Source: an uncultured Oscillospiraceae bacterium
GTDB lineage: Bacteria; Bacillota; Clostridia; Oscillospirales; Oscillospiraceae
Length of the DNA: 20,092 nt
NCBI GenBank assembly: GCA_934668285.1
Contig: CAKUNB010000016.1
Location: forward strand, 1-20,092
Reading direction: 5' to 3'
Position numbers and translations under genes: made by a program. The first letter of the stretch is position 1. Every line of letters begins with the position of its first letter. This document shows positions 13,654 to 20,092 of this stretch, piece by piece. The notes beneath the pieces are model-generated. The model saw only the letters and a program-made list of their open reading frames with translations, searched no databases and was not told where the DNA came from.

Positions 13654-15117
13654 GCAGCGTATCAGGCTCTATGCGTAGACCTCGGAGCGACCAGCGGACG
13701 TGCCATCGTCTGCGAATTTCAAGACAATACCGTGCGCCTCGCCCGCGAGCGCCGCTTTGAAAACCGTCTTATCACCCAAGACGGCGCGCTGTGCTGGGAC
13801 TTTCCGACCCTGCTCGGCCATGTGCGGGAGGCAGTCGCGGAGGCCGCCGAAAACGGAATCCCCAGCGCCGGTATCGACACATGGGGCTTGGATTTTGGCC
13901 TGCTTGACCGCAGCGGACGGCTCCTGCAGCAGCCGCTCTCGTACCGCGATCCTGCAACGCAGCAGCTTATGCCCAAGGTCTGCCGCCAGCTCGGCAGGGA
14001 AACGATCTACGGCCGCACGGGAATCCAGTTTCTGGCCGGAAATACGATCTACCAGCTTGCTGCGCTTGCCTCACGGCAGCCGGAGCTTCTGGAAAGGACG
14101 GAACGGCTTCTCATGATGCCGGATCTTTTCTATTATTTCCTGACCGGCGAGGCCACCGCAGAATACACTATCGCGTCTACAACGCAGCTTATCAACTGCG
14201 TTTCAAGACAATGGGACGGCATGCTGTCGGCAAGGCTCGGCCTGCCGGAGCGTATTTTCCCGCCGCTCGTCACGCACGGCGGCTTGTGTCCGCTGCAAGC
14301 CGCGCCGCAGCTTTCGCTGGTAAAGGTCGCTGCACATGACACGGCCTCCGCCGTCATCTCGATTCCCGCGACGGAATCGGAATTTGCCTATCTTTCCAGC
14401 GGCACATGGTCCGTTCTCGGTACGGAGCGCACCGCGCCTGTCATCGACCTTGCTCACATGGACTGGTCGAACGAGGCGGGGCACGACGGCACCGTCCGCT
14501 ATTGCAAAAGCCTGACCGGTATGTGGATTTTTGAAGAATGCCGCCGGCAGGACACGGCATTGCGCGCCCTGAGCTATCCGCAGCTTTTGCAGCTGGCTGC
14601 GCAGGCGGAGCCACTGCGCACGCTCATCGACCCGCAGTATCCGGCCTTCGGCCTGCACTGCGATATGGCTGCGGAGATTCGCAGCTTCTGCCGCATCACA
14701 GATCAGACACCGCCGCAGACACCCGGCCAGCTCGTGCGCTGCATCTTTGAAAGCATGGCGCTGAATTACGCCTGTGCGCTCGAGGAACTATGTGAGATCA
14801 CCGGCTGCAATTATCCGCGCCTCTATATCGCGGGCGGCGGTTCAAGGAACACGCTCATCAATCAGATGACTGCCAACGCCACAGGCCGCGAAATCGTGGC
14901 AGGCCCGTCAGAGGCGACCGTTCTGGGCAATTTCTACGCACAGCTTGCCGCGGCGGGCGAAATCTCCGGAATTTCACAGTATCGCAGCCTGCTGCGCAGC
15001 TCGCTTGGCAGTGAGTCCCTCTATCTGCCGCAGGAGCAGACGCTCTGGCGCGCGCAGCTTGCGCGTTTCCGTGCCCTGCGCGCCCTCCATCATCAGAAAG
15101 GAACACGCGAATTATGA
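13651..15117 (+). CDS. Rhamnulokinase-like FGGY sugar kinase
   Basis: From the ATC at 13651 the protein has 488 residues, against 489 for E. coli RhaB. It should phosphorylate a ketose at C1, preparing it for the class II aldolase. Visible RhaB signatures are DLGATSGR (phosphate 1, residues 10-17), GIDTWGLDFGLLD (near 74-86), QPLSYRDPATQQLM, RTGIQFLAGNTIYQL, MMPDLFYYFLTGE, SHDTASAV-like AHDTASAV with YLSSGTWSVLG, and the C-terminal YIAGGGSRNTLINQMTANATGREIVAGP. The GTG at 13732 would remove the first motif, so it is not the real start. The stop overlaps the dhaK start as ATGA. RhaB-likeness suggests a deoxyketose such as rhamnulose or fuculose, yet neither RhaA nor RhaD is next to it, so specificity is open. 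Confidence 0.9.
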   Translation: MAAYQALCVDLGATSGRAIVCEFQDNTVRLARERRFENRLITQDGALCWDFPTLLGHVREAVAEAAENGIPSAGIDTWGLDFGLLDRSGRLLQQPLSYRDPATQQLMPKVCRQLGRETIYGRTGIQFLAGNTIYQLAALASRQPELLERTERLLMMPDLFYYFLTGEATAEYTIASTTQLINCVSRQWDGMLSARLGLPERIFPPLVTHGGLCPLQAAPQLSLVKVAAHDTASAVISIPATESEFAYLSSGTWSVLGTERTAPVIDLAHMDWSNEAGHDGTVRYCKSLTGMWIFEECRRQDTALRALSYPQLLQLAAQAEPLRTLIDPQYPAFGLHCDMAAEIRSFCRITDQTPPQTPGQLVRCIFESMALNYACALEELCEITGCNYPRLYIAGGGSRNTLINQMTANATGREIVAGPSEATVLGNFYAQLAAAGEISGISQYRSLLRSSLGSESLYLPQEQTLWRAQLARFRALRALHHQKGTREL

Positions 15118-16103
15118 AGAAGCTCATCAACCATCCAAACGACGTTGTGACCGACATGCTGACGGGACTTGTCAAGTCTGATCCCTCCCTGCGCTACCTC
15201 GGCGCTGAATATGAGGTTGTCTGCCGCGCGGAGAAAACGGTCGGCAAGGTCGGGTTGGTCTCCGGCGGTGGCTCCGGCCACGAGCCTGCACACGCCGGTT
15301 ATGTCGGCCGCGGTATGCTCGATGCTGCTGTCGCAGGGAATGTCTTTGCCAGCCCCAGCCCTGACCGCATCATCGAAGGCATTAAGGCCGCCGACGGCGG
15401 CGCCGGTGTGCTGCTCATCGTAAAGAACTACTCCGGCGACATCATGAATTTCCAAATGGCGGCAGAGCTGGCGGAGCTTGAGGACATTCGCGTCGAAACC
15501 GTCGTTGTCCGCGACGATGTTGCCGTTGCGGACAGCACCTACTCAACCGGACGGCGCGGAATCGCCGGAACGGTTTTCGTCCATAAGCTCGCAGGCGCGG
15601 CCGCAGAGGCCGGCAAAACACTCGACGAGGTCAAGACCATTGCACAAAAGGTGATTGACAACGTTCGTTCCATGGGCATGGCCATGACGCCCTGCACGCT
15701 GCCCGGTGTCGGCAAGCCCGGCTTCCGGCTTGGCGAGGACGAAATGGAGCTTGGCATGGGCATCCACGGTGAGCCGGGCATCTGCCGCGAGCGGATGCGT
15801 CCCGCAAGCGAGATCGCGTCGCTTCTGCTGGAGCGCATCCTCGCGGACAAGGACTATTCGGACAGCGACGTTGCCGTCATGGTCAACGGTCTCGGCGGCA
15901 CGCCGTTGATGGAGCTTTACATTGTGTTTAACGAAGTGGAAAAGCTCCTTGCGGCCAAAGGAATCCGAATTTATCGCAGCTTTGTCGGCAATTTCATGAC
16001 CTCGCTCGAAATGTCCGGCTGCTCCGTGACACTGCTCGAGCTGGACGAGGAAATGAAGTCCCTGCTGGATGCGCCCGCCTGCACGCCCGCCTTTCACGTT
16101 TGA
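15114..16103 (+). CDS. dhaK: Dihydroxyacetone kinase subunit K (DhaK-like)
   Basis: The 329-residue protein binds a small ketose covalently. The segment SGGGSGHEPAHAGYVG carries H56, KNYSGD carries D109 and MGIHGEPG carries H218. These match by number the acid-base pair and the hemiaminal His of E. coli DhaK, so the chemistry should be intact. The start overlaps the kinase stop as ATGA, and MKKLINHPNDVV is the family N-terminus. The substrate is dihydroxyacetone or a related ketose such as erythrulose. It works with DhaL, next gene. No DhaM phosphotransferase is encoded in the operon, so the phosphoryl donor is unclear. Confidence 0.93.
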   Translation: MKKLINHPNDVVTDMLTGLVKSDPSLRYLGAEYEVVCRAEKTVGKVGLVSGGGSGHEPAHAGYVGRGMLDAAVAGNVFASPSPDRIIEGIKAADGGAGVLLIVKNYSGDIMNFQMAAELAELEDIRVETVVVRDDVAVADSTYSTGRRGIAGTVFVHKLAGAAAEAGKTLDEVKTIAQKVIDNVRSMGMAMTPCTLPGVGKPGFRLGEDEMELGMGIHGEPGICRERMRPASEIASLLLERILADKDYSDSDVAVMVNGLGGTPLMELYIVFNEVEKLLAAKGIRIYRSFVGNFMTSLEMSGCSVTLLELDEEMKSLLDAPACTPAFHV

Positions 16104-16119
16104 TTCTCAGGAGGAAGTT

Positions 16120-16767
16120 ATGCAATTTTTATTTACCTCTGCGGACTATGTCGCCTACCTACGCCGTGCCGCCGAAAAAATCGCCGTCTCCGGCGACTAC
16201 ATTACGTCGCTTGATGCCGTCACAGGTGACGGCGACCATTGGGCCAATATCAACATGGGCTTTGAAAGCCTGCTTTCTGCGTCTGACGAGCTGCTTGCCT
16301 TGCCCATCGACGCGCTGCTGAAGAAGGTCGGCATGATCATGATGAGCAAGGTCGGTGGAAGCTCCGGCATTCTTTACGGCGGCGCTTACATCGCGGCAAG
16401 CAAGGCGCTCGCCGGAAAAGAGGCGCTGCAATGGGAGGACGTTTGCCGGATGTTGGAGGCGATGGTCGCAGATATGATGCAGCGCGGAAAGGCAGAGCCG
16501 GGCTTCAAGACGATGATCGACGCGCTCTACCCGGCGGCGCAGACCTTCCGGACCTGCCTTACGCAGGAGATTTCCGAGGAAGAAACCGTGACCCGCGTCC
16601 GGCAGGCAGCGATCGACGGCGCAGAGGCCACGCGCACCATGCAGGCCGTCAAGGGCCGTGCAAGCTACCGCACGGACAAGGGCGTCGGACATCTGGATCC
16701 CGGCGCGGTCACAATGGCTTACCAGCTCGAATGCCTGTGCGACGCGCTGGACGAAAAGGTCAGGTAA
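16120..16767 (+). CDS. dhaL: Dihydroxyacetone kinase subunit L (DhaL-like, nucleotide-binding)
   Basis: The 215-residue protein carries the nucleotide-magnesium site LDAVTGDGDHW (D32, D37, D39, matching D30, D35, D37 of E. coli DhaL), then MSKVGGSSGILYGGAY, MQRGKAEPGFKTMIDAL and KGRASYRTDKGVGHLDPGA. The Gly usually following GD-x-DH is Trp here (W41), a mild oddity beside the active site. GAGGAAG sits just before ATG 16120; an in-frame frame opening at 16069 lies inside dhaK. It ends the operon, 59 bases before the terminator. In PTS-type systems DhaL keeps ADP and is rephosphorylated by DhaM; in ATP-type kinases the domain exchanges nucleotide. Confidence 0.93.
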   Translation: MQFLFTSADYVAYLRRAAEKIAVSGDYITSLDAVTGDGDHWANINMGFESLLSASDELLALPIDALLKKVGMIMMSKVGGSSGILYGGAYIAASKALAGKEALQWEDVCRMLEAMVADMMQRGKAEPGFKTMIDALYPAAQTFRTCLTQEISEEETVTRVRQAAIDGAEATRTMQAVKGRASYRTDKGVGHLDPGAVTMAYQLECLCDALDEKVR

Positions 16768-16825
16768 AAAGAACGACCGCCGCCGTCAGGCACAATGAGC
16801 CTGCCCCCAACCTTAATGATAGAAC

Positions 16826-16868
16826 CGCAAAAAACCAGCCACACCGTGCGGTGTGGCTGGTTTTTGCG
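16826..16868 (+). terminator. Rho-independent terminator ending the sugar operon
   Basis: CAAAAAACCAGCCACACC pairs with GGTGTGGCTGGTTTTTG around GTGC. The 12 bp GC-rich core is perfect and TTTTT follows. It closes the nine-gene unit. Confidence 0.95.
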
Positions 16869-16883
16869 AAAGACTGCCTGAAA

Positions 16884-17050
16884 TGATATATCGCTATCGC
16901 GATATGATATACGGCGAGCCGTATGATATACTTGCTGCGCAAGTATGATATAATATCCATTCCTCCATATGCCGCAGGCATATATCATCGCGCGAAAGCG
17001 CGATACCATATCGAAGATATATCACCCGTTCCACAAGGAACGGATATCAT
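16884..17050. repeat. Tandem short-hairpin array with TGATATA / TATATCA connectors
   Basis: The left half has four TGATATA copies (16884, 16905, 16924, 16946) at 19-22 base spacing. Between them lie hairpins TATCGC/GCGATA, ATACGG/CCGTAT and ATACTTGC/GCAAGTAT. A spacer (16953-16967) follows. The right half has the connector inverted, TATATCA at 16981 and 17018 and GATATCA at 17043. Between or beside these are hairpins ATATGCC/GGCATAT, ATCGCGC-GAAA-GCGCGAT, ATATC/GATAT and CCGTTCC/GGAACGG. Stem sequences all differ while pairing is kept. It is bounded by the operon terminator and the tRNA-Val terminator hairpin. There is no coding potential. It could be a non-autonomous repeat element or a structured transcript. 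Confidence 0.85.
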
Positions 17051-17091
17051 TGCAAAACCCTCTTTTGTCTTAGACAAAAGAGGGTTTTGCA
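17051..17091 (-). terminator. tRNA-Val terminator, near-perfect 20 bp hairpin
   Basis: Arms 17051-17070 and 17072-17091 are fully complementary, with AACCCTCTTTTGTC / GACAAAAGAGGGTT at the core. On the minus strand it starts directly after the tRNA CCA end, and the stem ends in a TTTT run. Its symmetry would also stop plus-strand read-through. Confidence 0.82.
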
Positions 17092-17168
17092 TGGTGGACG
17101 ATATAGGACTCGAACCTATGACCTTCCGCACGTCAAGCGGATGCTCTAGCCAGCTGAGCTAATCGTCC
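17092..17168 (-). tRNA. tRNA-Val (anticodon GAC)
   Basis: On the minus strand the acceptor GGACGAT pairs with ATCGTCC. The D arm is GCTC/GAGC, and the anticodon stem TCCGC/GCGGA encloses TTGACGT, giving anticodon GAC. The T arm is ATAGG/CCTAT with loop TTCGAGT. Discriminator A and CCA are encoded (17095, 17094-17092). Confidence 0.96.
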
Positions 17169-17179
17169 GTAGCGGGATT

Positions 17180-17208
17180 ATTATACTCACTGGGGAGCGG
17201 TTTGTCAA
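17180..17208 (-). promoter_or_regulatory. Consensus sigma-A promoter of tRNA-Val
   Basis: On the minus strand TTGACA (17208-17203), a 17-base spacer and TATAAT (17185-17180) are all perfect consensus, 11 bases before the tRNA 5' end. Confidence 0.92.
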
Positions 17209-17241
17209 GCATAAATTTTGCCTGTGCGGGATTTTTTCGCG

Positions 17242-17895
17242 TCAGCCTGCGTCGGGGTGCAGGAACTCCTCCGGCGGGGTGCCGGTGTTGCCGTTATAGG
17301 ACAGAACGAGACCGGCGGCGGCGCCGTCGGGCGCGGTGACCTCCAGATACCAGAACGCCATGCCCTCCGGACGCACCAGCTCGCTGTAGATGATGCAGCC
17401 GTCGTCGGCAAGGACGGACTTGGTCGCCTCGTCGCCGATAATCTCGGCGAAGGTTTCCTCGTCCCATGTGATCGGGTACAGGTTTACATAACTTCCGACA
17501 TAGCGCGGAATAATATAGGCCTGCTCATATTCGCCCTCGAACCATGTGACTGTGGCGGGCAGCTCCTGCGAAAACGGCGCGTTGACGATGACGGCGAGCG
17601 CGTCCTCGTCCGTGCCGTAGGCAGTCCATGCGCTGTTTTCCGTCAGCGTGACCGGCGCGGCGGTAGCGGGAACCGTGGGCGCAGCGGTAGCGGGCGCTGT
17701 GGGTGCGGCGGTCGGCTCGACGGTGGCCGGCGCTTCGGGGGCGGTTGTGGGCGCAGCGGGCTGCGTGGGTGCTGCCGTTGCCGGAGCCTCGGAGCGCGTT
17801 TCGTCGGTGGCCTCGGTGGGGAAGGCCGGTGCGGGCTTGCCCGCGCAGCCGGTGAGCAGCAGAGCGAGCAGAAGAGCGAAAATCAGACATTTCAT
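17242..17895 (-). CDS. Small lipoprotein with Thr/Ala/Pro-rich linker, unknown function
   Basis: The 217-residue protein starts with a lipoprotein signal peptide (MKCLIFALLLALLLTGC, lipobox Cys at 17). Residues about 25-82 form a low-complexity linker of Ala, Thr and Pro with repeated ATAAPT-like units, fitting a flexible wall-spanning spacer. The globular part (about 83-217) begins LTENSAWTAYGTDEDALAVIVNAPF and includes YIIPRYVGSYVNLYPITWDEETF and FWYLEVTAPDGAAAGLVLSYNG; I do not recognise the domain. GGAGG lies 8 bases before the ATG. It is divergent from metG and read toward the tRNA-Val promoter with no clear terminator. The GC-rich linker DNA has internal near-repeats between about 17648 and 17760. 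Confidence 0.85.
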   Translation of the reverse strand: MKCLIFALLLALLLTGCAGKPAPAFPTEATDETRSEAPATAAPTQPAAPTTAPEAPATVEPTAAPTAPATAAPTVPATAAPVTLTENSAWTAYGTDEDALAVIVNAPFSQELPATVTWFEGEYEQAYIIPRYVGSYVNLYPITWDEETFAEIIGDEATKSVLADDGCIIYSELVRPEGMAFWYLEVTAPDGAAAGLVLSYNGNTGTPPEEFLHPDAG

Positions 17896-17918
17896 GTGAG
17901 TTTCCTCCGTTTTGAACG

Positions 17919-17947
17919 TTGCACTTTGTTTGCGGTTATGTTATTAT
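17919..17947 (+). promoter_or_regulatory. Probable promoter of metG
   Basis: TTGCAC (17919-17924) and TATTAT (17942-17947) are spaced 17 bases, about 70 bases before the metG ATG. The leader has no T-box features such as a TGGNACC bulge, so tRNA-sensing control is not supported. Confidence 0.6.
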
Positions 17948-18018
17948 ATCATAGAATATGGAAAAAGCGGTGAAAATTCTGTAAAAATCAGCGCCTGCTT
18001 TTAGGAGGAGTTTCAGTT

Positions 18019-19971
18019 ATGTGCGAGGCCTGCAAGAAAAAGTTTTATATTACCACGCCGATTTACTATCCCTCGGATAAGCTTCACATCGGCCATACCT
18101 ACTGCACCGTCGCAACCGACGCAATGGCGCGCTATAAGCGCCTGCGCGGCTACGATGTGATGTTCCTGACTGGCACGGACGAGCATGGCCAGAAGATCGA
18201 GGACCGCGCCAAGGCGGCCGGGATCACCCCGCAGCAGTTCGTGGACAACATCGTCACGGGCGAGAAGGGCGTGCTCGATCTGTGGAAGCTGATGAACATT
18301 TCCTACGACCGCTTCATCCGCACGACGGACGACTACCATGTCGCCGCGATTCAGAAGATCTTCAGGAAGATGTACGAAAACGGCGACATCTATAAGGGCA
18401 AATACACCGGCATGTACTGCACGCCGTGTGAGTCGTTCTGGACCGAGAGCCAGCTCAAGGACGGCAAGTGCCCCGACTGCGGCCGCGAGTGCCAGCCCGC
18501 CGAGGAGGAGGCCTATTTCTTCCGCCTGTCGAAGTACGCACAGCGCGTGCGCGACCTGCTGACGAATACCGACTTCCTCGAGCCGCGCAGCCGCGTCAAC
18601 GAAATGGTCAACAATTTCATCGACGCGGGTCTGGAGGACCTCTGCGTCTCGCGGACGAGCTTTACATGGGGCGTGCCGGTCGATTTCGACCCCGGCCACG
18701 TCGTCTACGTCTGGGTCGACGCGCTGTTTAATTACACGACGGCGCTCGGCTTTATGAACGACCGCTACGACGACTACGAAAAATTCTGGCCCGCCGATGT
18801 GCACTTTGTCGGCAAGGAGATCGTCCGCTTCCACTCCATCATCTGGCCCGCGATGCTCATGAGCATGGGAATGCCGCTGCCGAAGAAGGTGTTCGGCCAC
18901 GGCTGGCTGCTGCTCGACGGCGGTAAGATGTCCAAGTCCAAGGGCAACGTCGTCGATCCGTACCTGCTGGCCGAGCGCTATACCGCCGACGCGCTGCGTT
19001 TCTTCCTGCTGCGGACGTTCCCGTTCGGCTCGGACGGCAATTTCTCCAACGAGCTGCTGATCTCCTGCATCAACACCGACCTTGCCAACGACCTCGGCAA
19101 CCTCGTCAGCCGCACCGTCGCGATGGTGCAAAAATACTTCCCCGGCGGCAAGCTGCCCGCCGGGCAGGTCGAGGATCCCGCGCTTGATAACGAGCTGATC
19201 GCCATGGCTGCTGCGCTGCATGAGAAATACGAGGCGCAGATGGAGCATTACGCCTTCCAGAACGCGTTGAGCGAGGTGTTCGCCGTCATTTCCCGCGCGA
19301 ACAAGTATATTGACGAGACAACTCCGTGGGTGCTGGCAAAGGACGAGGCCCAAAAGCCGCGCCTTGCCCGCGTGATGTATAATCTGCTGGAAACCGTGCG
19401 CATCTGCGGCGGCCTGCTGCAGCCGTTCGTGCCCGACACCGCTGCCGAGATCATGAAGCGCATCGGCGCGGAGGCGTATGACTGGGACAGCCTCTGCACC
19501 TTCGGCGGCCTCAGCCGCGAGGCGCAGGTCGTTTCCGGCGCGCCGCTCTTCCCGCGCATCGACGCGGAAAAGGAGCTGGCCGCGCTTGAGGCGCTGACCG
19601 CCAAGCCCAAGGAGCCGGAGGCCGACCCGCTGCCCGAGCCTCTGCCGCCGGTGAGCTTCGACGAGTTCTGCAAGGTCGAGATGACCGTCGTGAAGGTTCT
19701 GACCTGCGAGAAGGTCAAAAAGTCCGAAAAGCTCCTGAAATTCACCCTCGACGACGGCACCGGCACGCCGCGCCAGATCCTTTCCGGCATCGCGAAGTTC
19801 TATCAGCCGGAGGAGCTGCTCGGCAAGACCCTCGTCGCCGTGACGAATCTGCCCCCGCGCAAGATGATGGGGCAGGAGAGCTGCGGCATGCTCCTCTCCG
19901 CCGAACGCGGCGAGAAGCTCAACCTCGTCATGCTCGACGATAACATCCCCGCCGGCGCGCGGCTGGTATAA
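18019..19971 (+). CDS. metG: Methionyl-tRNA synthetase
   Basis: The 650-residue class I synthetase charges tRNA-Met. HIGH is present in KLHIGHTY (23-26) and KMSKS at 303-307. The connective insertion has one zinc knuckle, C134, C137, C151 and C154. The anticodon-binding helical domain follows (W-V-L-A-K-D-E near 435). A proline-rich linker near 535-545 joins a C-terminal EMAPII/Trbp111-type tRNA-binding domain (FCKVEMTVVKVLTCEKVKKSEKLLKF ending in NLPPRKMMGQESCGMLLSA, shown here only in part). The length suits the Bacillus-type dimeric enzyme. AGGAGG lies 10 bases before the ATG. The high-GC reading produces long antisense frames that are not genes. Confidence 0.97.
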   Translation: MCEACKKKFYITTPIYYPSDKLHIGHTYCTVATDAMARYKRLRGYDVMFLTGTDEHGQKIEDRAKAAGITPQQFVDNIVTGEKGVLDLWKLMNISYDRFIRTTDDYHVAAIQKIFRKMYENGDIYKGKYTGMYCTPCESFWTESQLKDGKCPDCGRECQPAEEEAYFFRLSKYAQRVRDLLTNTDFLEPRSRVNEMVNNFIDAGLEDLCVSRTSFTWGVPVDFDPGHVVYVWVDALFNYTTALGFMNDRYDDYEKFWPADVHFVGKEIVRFHSIIWPAMLMSMGMPLPKKVFGHGWLLLDGGKMSKSKGNVVDPYLLAERYTADALRFFLLRTFPFGSDGNFSNELLISCINTDLANDLGNLVSRTVAMVQKYFPGGKLPAGQVEDPALDNELIAMAAALHEKYEAQMEHYAFQNALSEVFAVISRANKYIDETTPWVLAKDEAQKPRLARVMYNLLETVRICGGLLQPFVPDTAAEIMKRIGAEAYDWDSLCTFGGLSREAQVVSGAPLFPRIDAEKELAALEALTAKPKEPEADPLPEPLPPVSFDEFCKVEMTVVKVLTCEKVKKSEKLLKFTLDDGTGTPRQILSGIAKFYQPEELLGKTLVAVTNLPPRKMMGQESCGMLLSAERGEKLNLVMLDDNIPAGARLV

Positions 19972-19981
19972 TAAGAAATAG

Positions 19982-20015
19982 CGGCAGAGAGCAGGCAAAC
20001 GCCTGCTCTCTGCTG
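19982..20015 (+). terminator. Strong hairpin after metG (terminator without clear T-run)
   Basis: GCAGAGAGCAGGC and GCCTGCTCTCTGC form 13 perfect pairs around AAAC, 12 bases after the metG stop. No T-run follows, so efficient termination is uncertain. Confidence 0.65.
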
Positions 20016-20067
20016 CAGACTGTCAAAAAACCACCCAGCGAAAAGCTTCGGAGGGAGGAAAAGTGTG

Positions 20068-20092
20068 AAAGGGAACCGTCAGGGTTCCCTTT
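20068..20092. repeat. Hairpin running to the window edge
   Basis: AAAGGGAACC pairs perfectly with GGTTCCCTTT around GTCAG and touches the last base of the window. The stretch 20016-20067 before it, including CAAAAAACCACCCAGCG, has no coding content. It may be the left half of a larger palindromic intergenic element whose other half is outside. Confidence 0.6.

Noticed and set aside
13732..13734. GTG as the kinase start
   Set aside because: It would delete the DLGATSGR phosphate-binding motif and has no ribosome site at proper spacing.
16884..17050. CRISPR array
   Set aside because: The repeated unit is only seven bases, spacers are self-complementary and short, orientation reverses midway, and no cas genes are near.
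17896..18018. T-box leader for metG
   Set aside because: The leader is too short, with no T-box sequence and no antiterminator-terminator pair.
18013..19998. 661-codon open frame on the minus strand opposite metG
   Set aside because: It is the antisense shadow of a clear methionyl-tRNA synthetase and shows no family motifs.

Overview
The window looks like a chromosomal segment of a moderately GC-rich, low-motility-of-content Firmicute, most likely a gut Clostridia (Oscillospirales-like). This is an inference from a DivIVA-type protein, strong AGGAGG ribosome sites, consensus sigma-A promoters, an RnfB-like ferredoxin, a LacI-controlled sugar ABC operon, and intergenic spaces crowded with small palindromic repeats. 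No phage, IS transposase, CRISPR array or rRNA is visible.

Layout. 1-507 (-): the N-terminal part of a DivIVA-like protein, cut by the window edge. 677-752 (+): tRNA-Arg(CCG) with its own promoter and terminator. 753-1522: a gene-free 770 bp stretch containing three extra fragments of the tRNA-Arg 3' end in alternating orientation, a nested inverted-repeat element and further hairpins. 1523-4609 (+): a two-gene redox unit, a FAD-less molybdenum hydroxylase (xanthine dehydrogenase/aldehyde oxidoreductase family) followed by an RnfB-like poly-[4Fe-4S] ferredoxin, closed by a terminator. 4881-5568 (+): a Phd/YefM-RelE/ParE toxin-antitoxin pair whose toxin frame seems to have lost its stop by a one-base deletion and now reads through its own terminator.

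5739-16767 is a divergent sugar-catabolic locus. On the minus strand a LacI-family regulator is followed by a small AllA/DUF4867-like cupin. On the plus strand nine genes lie in close order: class II aldolase, ribose-type ABC transporter (ATPase, permease, lipoprotein binding protein), FucU-type mutarotase, a mannose-6-phosphate-isomerase-like cupin, a rhamnulokinase-like FGGY kinase, DhaK and DhaL. A sigma-A promoter with a LacI-type operator on its start point precedes the operon and a strong terminator ends it. The logic is import, mutarotation, isomerisation (perhaps by the cupin, since no FucI/RhaA is present), phosphorylation and aldol cleavage to DHAP plus an aldehyde. The role of DhaKL without DhaM is unexplained and the substrate is not known. 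The kinase appears to start at an ATC codon.

16768-17091 lies between two convergent units and holds a 167 bp array of short hairpins joined by TGATATA / TATATCA connectors, bounded by the operon terminator and the tRNA-Val terminator. Then come tRNA-Val(GAC) (-), a small Thr/Ala/Pro-linker lipoprotein (-), and metG (+) with a C-terminal tRNA-binding domain. The last 80 bp hold two hairpins, the second running to the window edge.

No single undescribed defence-like system was found. The best candidates for something new are the composition of the sugar operon, the TGATATA hairpin array, and the tRNA-Arg 3'-end palindromes.
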